Position numbers and translations under genes: made by a program
Assembly (NCBI RefSeq): GCF_018531445.1
Contig: NZ_JAHDTH010000056.1
Location: forward strand, 1 to 38,045
Origin: Pseudonocardia lacus
GTDB lineage: Bacteria; Actinomycetota; Actinomycetes; Mycobacteriales; Pseudonocardiaceae
DNA length: 38,045 bases
Reading direction: 5' to 3'
Shown: in pieces, positions 32,084-38,045 of the stretch
How the letters are laid out: the number at the start of each line of letters is the position of its first letter
Position numbering within the stretch: the first letter of the stretch is position 1
Notes under the pieces: model-generated
What the model saw: only the letters and a program-made list of their open reading frames with translations
Told to the model about the DNA's origin: nothing
The model's database searches: none

Positions 32084-33043
32084 ATGGCGATAGACGAAGC
32101 GACCCGCGCCCTCATGGCAGCGGTGGCCGAACAGGGGCGCAAGCCGATCCACGAATCCACCCCGGTGGAGGCCCGTCTTGCCGGCGCCGCCTCCTGGGCG
32201 ATGTACGGCACGGGTCCGGCGATGGAGAGCGTGTCGAACGAGGTCCTGACCTCGGCCGACGGCGGCCGGTTCGGCGTCAGGGTGCTGCGGCCGTCCGCGG
32301 CTCCCCGGTCGGTCGTCGTGTACTGCCACGGCGGCGGCTGGGTGCTGGGCGACATCGAGGGATTCGACACGCTGGGCCGGCAGTTGGCCGTCGAATCCAA
32401 CTCGGTGGTCGTCCTGGTCAATTACCGCAAAGCGCCGGAGAACCCGTTCCCGGCCGCGGTCGAGGACACCTGGGCGGCGCTGGAATGGGTGTCGCAGAAC
32501 CTGGAGGCCATCGCCGGTCGGCGGGTTCCGGTCGTCATCGGCGGCGACAGCGCCGGCGGCAACCTGGCCGCCGTCGCGGCGCTGCGCGCCCGGGACCGCG
32601 GCGGCCCGGAACTCGCGCACCTGCTGCTGGTCTACCCCGTCACCGACTCCGACACGACCCGGGACTCCTACCTCGACCCGGCGAACCAGCTGCTGCTGAC
32701 CCGGGAGGGCATGGAGTGGTTCTTCGACCACTACGTGTCCCGCGCCGATCGGACTCACCCGGAGGTCAGCCCGTTGCGGGTGGCGGACCTGGGCGGGTTG
32801 CCGCCGACGACGGTGGTGACCGCCGAGCACGACCCGCTGCGTGACGAGGGCGAGGCCTTCGCCGCCCGCCTGGTCGAGGCGGGGGTGCCGACCGAGAGCA
32901 GGCTGTTCACCGGGCAGCTGCACGGCTTCTTCTCGATGATCAACGTGCTGCCGGCCAGCGCGGACGCGGTGAGCTACCTGGCGGGCCGGCTGCGGGAGTC
33001 CGTCGGGGCCGTCGGCGACCACACGGGGGCCGGGACCCGATGA
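32084..33043 (+). CDS. Alpha/beta-hydrolase esterase of the hormone-sensitive-lipase family
   Basis: A 319-residue cytoplasmic carboxylesterase. The oxyanion loop HGGGW is at 82-86, the nucleophile elbow GDSAGG at 154-159 with Ser156, and the remaining triad is Asp250 (AEHDPLRDEG) and His280 (GQLHGFF). The length fits the family. It overlaps the Baeyer-Villiger monooxygenase start as ATGA, which strongly implies that it cleaves the ester made by that enzyme, as AcmB and MekB do in the known acetone and butanone pathways. It is of the HSL type by motif; I do not claim orthology with those two. The start follows a weak GAGAG site. Confidence 0.92.
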   Translation: MAIDEATRALMAAVAEQGRKPIHESTPVEARLAGAASWAMYGTGPAMESVSNEVLTSADGGRFGVRVLRPSAAPRSVVVYCHGGGWVLGDIEGFDTLGRQLAVESNSVVVLVNYRKAPENPFPAAVEDTWAALEWVSQNLEAIAGRRVPVVIGGDSAGGNLAAVAALRARDRGGPELAHLLLVYPVTDSDTTRDSYLDPANQLLLTREGMEWFFDHYVSRADRTHPEVSPLRVADLGGLPPTTVVTAEHDPLRDEGEAFAARLVEAGVPTESRLFTGQLHGFFSMINVLPASADAVSYLAGRLRESVGAVGDHTGAGTR

Positions 33044-34722
33044 CGGCGGAGGCGACCGCGCCGGGTGCGACCCGGCGCTACGACGTGCTGGTCGTCGGGG
33101 CCGGTTTCGCCGGCATGTACCTCATCCGCAAGCTGCGCGACGAGCTCGGCCTCGACGTGCGCGTCTTCGAACGCGGCGACGGTGTCGGCGGCACCTGGTT
33201 CTGGAACCGCTACCCCGGTGCCCGCTGCGACGTGGAGTCGCTGTTCTACAGCTACTCCTTCGACGCCGACCTGCAGCGGGACTGGCAGTGGTCGGAGCGG
33301 TACCCGGCCCAGCCCGAGATCCTGGCCTACGCCGAGCACGTCGCCGACCGGTTCGACCTGCGGCCCAGCATCGAGTTCGGGACGGCGGTGACCGCCGCGG
33401 AGTTCGACGAGCTGGAGAACACCTGGACGGTCACCACCGACACCGGCGACCGGGCCAGCGCGCCCTACCTGATCACCGCCGTCGGATGCCTGTCCGCGTG
33501 GCAGATCCCGTCGTTCGAGGGCATCGAGTCCTTCGCCGGCGAGGTCCACCACACCGGCGACTGGCCGAAGGAGGGCGTGGACTTCACCGGCCGGCGGGTG
33601 GCCGTGATCGGCACCGGGTCGTCGGGCATCCAGTCGATCCCGGTGATCGCCCGCCAGGCCGCGCACCTCACGGTCTTCCAGCGCACCGCGCACTACTCCA
33701 TCCCCGCCCGCAACCGACCGCTGACCGAGGTCGAGCAGCGCGACACCAAGGCCGAGTACGACGTGCTGCGCGACCTCGCCCGGCAGAGCCGGGCGGGGCT
33801 GGTGACCGACGCCGCCCTCGGGGCGGCTCTGGAGACCGACCCGCTCGTCGCGCGGACCGAGCTGGAGAGGCGGTGGTGGCGCGGGGGAGCCGGTCTCACC
33901 GGCATCTTCACCGACACCATCCTGAGCACCGAGGCCAACGAGGTGGTCGCCGAGTTCGTCCGCGGCAAGGTGCGCAGCCTGGTGCGGGACCCGCGGACCG
34001 CGGCGCTGCTGGAGCCCCGCGACTACCCGATCGGCACCAAGCGCCTGGTCATCGACTCCGACTACTACGCGACCTTCAACCTGCCGCACGTCGACCTCGT
34101 CAGCGTGCGCGACACGCCCATCGAGCGGATCTCGCCGCGCGGTGTCGTGGTCGACGGCCACGAGTACGAGTGCGACGCGATCGTCTTCGCCACCGGCTTC
34201 GACGCGATGACCGGGTCGCTGAACCGGATCGCCATCCGCGGGACGGGTGGGCAGTTGCTGCGCGACAAGTGGGCGGCCGGGCCGCAGTCCTACCTCGGGC
34301 TCGGCGTCAGCGGGTTCCCCAACATGTTCATGGTGACCGGCCCGGGCAGCCCGTCGGTGCTGTCCAACATGATCGTCTCGATCGAGCAGCACGTGGACTG
34401 GATCGCCGACTACCTCGGCCACCTCCAGCGCGCCGGGATCGTCCGCACCGAGGCGTCCCCCGAGGCCGAACGGGACTGGGTCGAGCACGTCAACGACCTC
34501 GCGGCGGGCACGCTGCTGCCGACCGCGGCGTCCTGGTACATGGGCGCGAACATCCCCGGAAAGCCGCGGGTCTACATGCCCTACTGCGGCGGCGTCGGGA
34601 CCTACCGCGACAAGTGCGCGCAGGTCGCCGGCGACGGCTACGCCGGCTTCGTCCACCACCGGGCCCGGCGCGGCAGCGGATCCACCGTCGAGAACGACGG
34701 CGCGGTACCGGCATCGGCGTGA
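33040..34722 (+). CDS. Baeyer-Villiger flavin monooxygenase (copy 1)
   Basis: A 560-residue type I Baeyer-Villiger monooxygenase using FAD and NADPH to insert oxygen next to a carbonyl. The first Rossmann motif is VVGAGFAGM (18-26), followed by GGTWFWNRYPGARCDVES; the diagnostic fingerprint FAGEVHHTGDWP is at 165-176, and the NADPH-binding GTGSSG at 191-196. YPIGTKRLVIDSDYY carries the arginine that I align to the catalytic Arg337 of phenylacetone monooxygenase. Coupled by ATGA to the esterase gene. Substrate, small or cyclic ketone, cannot be read from sequence. It is clearly related to but distinct from the copy at 36208. Confidence 0.93.
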   Translation: MTAEATAPGATRRYDVLVVGAGFAGMYLIRKLRDELGLDVRVFERGDGVGGTWFWNRYPGARCDVESLFYSYSFDADLQRDWQWSERYPAQPEILAYAEHVADRFDLRPSIEFGTAVTAAEFDELENTWTVTTDTGDRASAPYLITAVGCLSAWQIPSFEGIESFAGEVHHTGDWPKEGVDFTGRRVAVIGTGSSGIQSIPVIARQAAHLTVFQRTAHYSIPARNRPLTEVEQRDTKAEYDVLRDLARQSRAGLVTDAALGAALETDPLVARTELERRWWRGGAGLTGIFTDTILSTEANEVVAEFVRGKVRSLVRDPRTAALLEPRDYPIGTKRLVIDSDYYATFNLPHVDLVSVRDTPIERISPRGVVVDGHEYECDAIVFATGFDAMTGSLNRIAIRGTGGQLLRDKWAAGPQSYLGLGVSGFPNMFMVTGPGSPSVLSNMIVSIEQHVDWIADYLGHLQRAGIVRTEASPEAERDWVEHVNDLAAGTLLPTAASWYMGANIPGKPRVYMPYCGGVGTYRDKCAQVAGDGYAGFVHHRARRGSGSTVENDGAVPASA

Positions 34723-34824
34723 GCGCCGGACCCGTCCCGGCCACGGCCGGTGCCCCCTCCGGCGGCCCGGCCACCAGCAGCAAGGAACCACCCCCGGAGC
34801 ACGTGATCCCACCAGGGAGAGATC

Positions 34825-36117
34825 ATGACCAGTGAGCTTGTGGACAACGACGTTCACGACCCGGACCGGCCCGGATACCGCAGGCGGCGAGCACTGTCGA
34901 CAGCGGGGGCGTTCTCCCTGATGCTGACGATCTCGCTGTCGATCGGGCTGGGCTTCCTGGTCGTGCCCGGATCCGCGCACTTCGGGGTGTCGGCGGCGCA
35001 GTTCCTGCTCTGGTACAGCATCTACACGCTCTCCAGCGCCGCGGTGTTCACCCTGCTCGGCAAGGCGATGACCGACCGCGGCCCGAAGATCGTGGTCATC
35101 TGCTCGGCGACGTTGGTCGTGGCGTGCCTGGTCGGCATGGCCTACGCCCCGACGATCATGGTGTTCTACCTGCTCTCGGTGCCGCTGGGCATCGGCTGGG
35201 CGGGATGCACCAGCCTGGCGGCGAACACGATCGTGATCGGCTGGCACGTGCACGAGCGGCGCGGCACGATCCTCGGGATCGTCGCGGCCGCGACCGGGCT
35301 GGGCGGGTTCGTCTGGGGTTTCCTGTTCCCGCCGGTGATCGCCGCGCTCGGCTGGCAGGGCGGGCTGTTGACGATCGCGCTGCTGGTCACGGTGCTCGCG
35401 GTGCTGCCGGGCATCTTCCTGATCTCCAACCCGCCGCGGGCCGAGGTGGCCGCGACGGACACCGGTGAGACGCCCCGGCGGGCGAAGCTGCTGGCCGGCG
35501 GGATCGCCGCGGTGGTGATCCTGCTGACCGTGGCGGCGGCCATCTTCGGGCTGGAGGCGGCGTTCGCGAACATCATGCCGGCGGTGTTCGCCGCCGACGG
35601 GATCGACCTGGCCGCGGCGGGGCTGCTGGTCTCGCTCTACTCCGTGTGCGGGATGCTGGCCAAGCCGATCCTGGGCTACATGCACGACCGGTGGGGCATC
35701 CACGCCACGCTGGCGTTCCTGTCGGTCGCCTACATCATCGGTCTGCCGGGCATGGCGCTGCTGAGCGGCAACGGGCTGACCCCCTACTTCTTCATCCTCC
35801 CGCTGGCCGCGCTCGCGCTGGCCACGCCGACCATCGCGCTGCCGCTGGTCACCGTGCAGAGCGTGGGGCGGGCCCGGTTCCCGGTCATCTACGGCACGGT
35901 GATCTCGGGTCTGTGGATCGGGCTGGCGTTCGGCGCGCCCGCCTGGGGCCTGTCGTTCGACCTGACCGGCTCCTACAACGTCGCCCTGGCGCTGGCCGGC
36001 GTCGCCGGGCTGACCGGCATCGCCCTGTCGCTGGTGGCGATCCGCGCCGGCCGGCGGGCCTCGGCGGCGCGGGACGAGGCGGCCGGCACCACCGCGGCCG
36101 CCCCGGCGACCGTCTGA
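34825..36117 (+). CDS. MFS transporter of the oxalate/formate-antiporter or monocarboxylate (OFA/MCT-like) type
   Basis: A 430-residue membrane protein with twelve hydrophobic segments. The N-terminal half shows MLTISLSIGLGFLVVPGSAHFGVS and GKAMTDRGPKIVVICSAT (motif A-like), then PLGIGWAGCTSLAANTIVIGWHVHERRGTILGI, which resembles the helix-4/5 region of OFA carriers, and GLLVSLYSVCGMLAKPILGYMHDRWG in the second half. AGGGAGAG precedes the ATG. Lying between two ketone monooxygenases, it probably brings in the ketone-related carboxylic acid or exports a product acid. The cargo is inference. Confidence 0.85.
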   Translation: MTSELVDNDVHDPDRPGYRRRRALSTAGAFSLMLTISLSIGLGFLVVPGSAHFGVSAAQFLLWYSIYTLSSAAVFTLLGKAMTDRGPKIVVICSATLVVACLVGMAYAPTIMVFYLLSVPLGIGWAGCTSLAANTIVIGWHVHERRGTILGIVAAATGLGGFVWGFLFPPVIAALGWQGGLLTIALLVTVLAVLPGIFLISNPPRAEVAATDTGETPRRAKLLAGGIAAVVILLTVAAAIFGLEAAFANIMPAVFAADGIDLAAAGLLVSLYSVCGMLAKPILGYMHDRWGIHATLAFLSVAYIIGLPGMALLSGNGLTPYFFILPLAALALATPTIALPLVTVQSVGRARFPVIYGTVISGLWIGLAFGAPAWGLSFDLTGSYNVALALAGVAGLTGIALSLVAIRAGRRASAARDEAAGTTAAAPATV

Positions 36118-36126
36118 GCGCGGGCC

Positions 36127-36175
36127 GCGGGGTCCGCACCGGACGGCTCCGGCAGGACCGGCGGGCGGACCCCGC
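36127..36175 (+). terminator. Perfect 11-bp inverted repeat between the MFS and second monooxygenase genes
   Basis: GCGGGGTCCGC (36127-36137) and GCGGACCCCGC (36165-36175) are exact reverse complements around a 27-base loop that itself can fold. It starts nine bases after the MFS stop. Since the next gene follows in the same direction, it more likely adjusts or stabilises the messages than ends the operon. Confidence 0.5.
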
Positions 36176-36207
36176 GTCCCGGACACCCCTGATCGAGAGG
36201 CAAGAGC

Positions 36208-37845
36208 ATGCTGAAGACGCAATCGGCCGGTGAGCCGGCCGCCGCCACCTCCGTCGCGCAGTACGACGCCGTCGTCGTCGGGGCCGGCTTCGCCGGCATG
36301 TACACGCTGCACCGGCTGCGGCAGGCGGGGCTGTCGGTGCGGGTCATCGAAGCGGCACCGCAGGTCGGCGGCACCTGGTTCTGGAACTGCTACCCGGGCG
36401 CGCGGGTGGACGTGGAGAGCCTGTCCTACTCCTACTCGTTCTCCCCGGAGCTGCAGCAGGAGTGGAGCTGGAAGCAGGCCTACGCCCCGCAGGCCGAGCT
36501 CCTGGAGTACGCCGACCACGTCGCGCAGCGGTTCGACCTGCACCGCGACATCCAGTTCGAGACCCGGGTCGTCTCGACGACCTACTCCGCCGAGCTCGAC
36601 CGCTGGACGGTGCGCACCGATCGCGGGGACCGGATCACCACCACGTACCTGATCATGGCGGTCGGCTGCCTGTCGGCGACCAACGTGCCCGACTTCCCCG
36701 GCCTGGGGTCGTTCGCCGGGAGTTGGCACCACACCTCCCGCTGGCCGCGGGAGGGTGTCGACGTCACCGGCAAGCGCGTCGGGGTGGTGGGGACCGGGTC
36801 CACCGGCATCCAGGCGATCCCGGTGCTGGCCGAGGACGCCGGGCACCTGTACGTCTTCCAGCGCACCCCGAACTACAGCCTGCCGTCGAAGAACTCGCCG
36901 ATGGACCCGGAGCGCGAGCGGGACTGGAAGGCGAACTACGACGAGCACCGGGCGTTCGCCCGGATGTCGCCGACCGGCAGCAACATCGGTCTCCTGCGCG
37001 ACATCTCGGCCCTGTCGGTCAGCGACGCGGAACGCAGCCGGATCTACGAGGAGGCCTGGCGGATCGGCGGCTCGCAGCTGCTGAGGTCGTTCAACGACAT
37101 CGCGGTCGACCCGGAGGCCAACGAGACCGCGGCGGAGTTCGTCCGCGCCAAGATCCGCCAGATCGTCCGCGACCCGGACACCGCCGAGCTGCTCACGCCC
37201 AGGGACTACCCGATCGGGACCAAGCGCATCTGCCTGGACACCGGCTACTACGAGACCTACAACCGCGACAACGTGACGTTGGTCGACGTCCGCAGCGACC
37301 CGATCGAGGAGATCACCCCGCAGGGCCTGCGCACCTCCGCCGAGCACTACCCGCTCGACGTCCTGGTGTTCGCCACCGGGTTCGACGCGATGACCGGACC
37401 GCTGCTGGAGATGGAGGTGACCGGCCGCGACGGGCTGGCGCTGCGCGACAAGTGGGCCGCGGGCCCGCGCACGTACCTGGGGGTGATGACGGCCGGGTTC
37501 CCGAACATGTTCATGGTGACCGGGCCGGGCAGCCCGTCGGTGCTGTCCAACATGACCACGTCGATCGAGCAGCACGTCGACTTCATCGCCGACGCGATCG
37601 AGCACCTGCGCGCGAGCGGCGCCGCGCGGATCGAGCCCACGGTCGAGGCCGAGGACTCCTGGGTCGAGCACGTCAACGAGGTCGCCGACCGCACCCTCTA
37701 CAAGCGGGCGAACTCCTGGTACCTGGGGGCGAACATCCCGGGCAAGCCGCGGATCTTCATGCCCTACGCCGGCGGCGTCGGCACCTACCGCCAGGTCTGC
37801 GAGACCGTCGTCGCCAAGGGCTACGACGGGTTCGCGCTGCAGTGA
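36208..37845 (+). CDS. Baeyer-Villiger flavin monooxygenase (copy 2)
   Basis: A 545-residue enzyme of the same class. VVGAGFAGM (23-31) and GGTWFWNCYPGARVDVES bind FAD, FAGSWHHTSRWP (169-180) is the Baeyer-Villiger fingerprint, and GTGSTG (195-200) the NADPH motif. YPIGTKRICLDTGYYETYN includes the likely catalytic Arg. It shares the overall framework with the first copy, but differs throughout the middle (residues 205-300), which shapes the substrate pocket in this family, so the two probably handle different ketones. GAGAGGCAAGAG precedes the ATG. It is followed after 22 bases by acetyl-CoA synthetase. Confidence 0.93.
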   Translation: MLKTQSAGEPAAATSVAQYDAVVVGAGFAGMYTLHRLRQAGLSVRVIEAAPQVGGTWFWNCYPGARVDVESLSYSYSFSPELQQEWSWKQAYAPQAELLEYADHVAQRFDLHRDIQFETRVVSTTYSAELDRWTVRTDRGDRITTTYLIMAVGCLSATNVPDFPGLGSFAGSWHHTSRWPREGVDVTGKRVGVVGTGSTGIQAIPVLAEDAGHLYVFQRTPNYSLPSKNSPMDPERERDWKANYDEHRAFARMSPTGSNIGLLRDISALSVSDAERSRIYEEAWRIGGSQLLRSFNDIAVDPEANETAAEFVRAKIRQIVRDPDTAELLTPRDYPIGTKRICLDTGYYETYNRDNVTLVDVRSDPIEEITPQGLRTSAEHYPLDVLVFATGFDAMTGPLLEMEVTGRDGLALRDKWAAGPRTYLGVMTAGFPNMFMVTGPGSPSVLSNMTTSIEQHVDFIADAIEHLRASGAARIEPTVEAEDSWVEHVNEVADRTLYKRANSWYLGANIPGKPRIFMPYAGGVGTYRQVCETVVAKGYDGFALQ

Positions 37846-37867
37846 GCCGGGCCGGGAGGAATGCCGC

Positions 37868-38045
37868 ATGGCTGTCGAAGTGAGGCCCGAGCCCGTGGCC
37901 GTACCGACATTGAGCAATCTGTCCACCGAGAGCCGTAGCTTCCCGCCCGGCGATGCCTTCGCCGCGCAGGCCAATGTCACGGCCGAGGCCTATGACCGTG
38001 CCGATGCCGATCGGGAGGCGTTCTGGGCCGAGCAGGCCGACCGGT
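37868..38045 (+). CDS. acsA: Acetyl-CoA synthetase (acetate-CoA ligase), N-terminal part
   Basis: The first 59 codons of a gene cut by the window end. The peptide contains LSNLSTESRSFPPGDAFAAQ, then ANVTAEAYDRADADREAFWAEQADR, the well-known N-terminus of AcsA-type acetate-CoA ligases. GGGAGG is at the right distance from the ATG. It would convert the acetate released by esterase action into acetyl-CoA, so its position downstream of two Baeyer-Villiger genes completes a ketone-to-acetyl-CoA route. A close relative acting on propionate is possible. Confidence 0.85.
   Translation, partial: MAVEVRPEPVAVPTLSNLSTESRSFPPGDAFAAQANVTAEAYDRADADREAFWAEQADR

Noticed and set aside
32974..37980. Very long open frame of 1668 codons on the minus strand
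   Set aside because: It lies opposite two monooxygenase genes and a transporter, with low-complexity Arg/Gly/Asp/His-rich translation. It is an antisense shadow of high-GC coding DNA.
1..38045. CRISPR arrays, tRNA or rRNA genes, insertion sequences, prophage
   Set aside because: I looked for regularly spaced repeats, cloverleaf-like sequences, transposase motifs and phage genes and saw none.

Overview
The window is about 38 kb of very GC-rich DNA with many GTG starts, tight ATGA/GTGA overlaps and long antisense open frames. The gene families point to an actinomycete, most likely of the Pseudonocardiaceae: a deazaflavin(F420)-type reductase, two DUF3040 proteins, DUF5994, a PucR-type regulator, an ECF42-like sigma factor and the BldD-era style of small stress genes. 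The genus is an inference. I saw no rRNA, tRNA, CRISPR array, insertion sequence or phage gene. This looks like ordinary chromosome rich in catabolic and transport operons.

Layout. (1) 1-8492, rightward: the 3' tip of an unknown gene, a LigM/DesA-like tetrahydrofolate-dependent O-demethylase homologue, a complete branched-chain-amino-acid-type ABC transporter (two ATPases, two permeases, lipoprotein), a deazaflavin-type nitroreductase-family protein, and a divergent tryptophan-2,3-dioxygenase-superfamily protein. The set suggests uptake and demethylation of a (methoxy)aromatic compound. (2) 8600-17044, leftward: a rhamnulokinase-like FGGY kinase, a DeoR repressor, a YtfQ-YtfR-YtfT-YjfF-like sugar ABC transporter and a Gfo/Idh/MocA dehydrogenase. 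A 13-bp motif shared by the two regulatory gaps and a perfect 13-bp intercistronic hairpin are visible. (3) 17178-20602: an MFS exporter, then AraC-type and PucR-type regulators. (4) 20681-27465: a leftward trio (unknown protein, STAS protein, DUF3040) faces a rightward set (cytochrome oxidase subunit I, second DUF3040, DUF488, homodimeric pyruvate dehydrogenase E1). The E1 gene has an apparent N-terminal frameshift in a run of seven C. (5) 27307-31797: a 52-residue protein, DUF5994, a second MFS exporter, an ECF42-like sigma factor overlapping a YCII/DGPF gene, and a divergent DHFR/RibD-like reductase with an ECF-like promoter. (6) 32084-end, rightward: esterase, Baeyer-Villiger monooxygenase, OFA-type MFS carrier, second Baeyer-Villiger monooxygenase and the start of acetyl-CoA synthetase.

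The most coherent functional story is region 6. It is a ketone-degradation operon: a ketone is oxidised to an ester, the esterase cleaves it, and the released acetate is activated to acetyl-CoA. The most unusual single protein is the dioxygenase homologue at 7317-8492. It keeps the haem-ligand and carboxylate-binding positions, but has leucine at the distal histidine position and a remodelled GTGGSSG loop. All functions are assigned by reading motifs and by memory of families; no database search was run.
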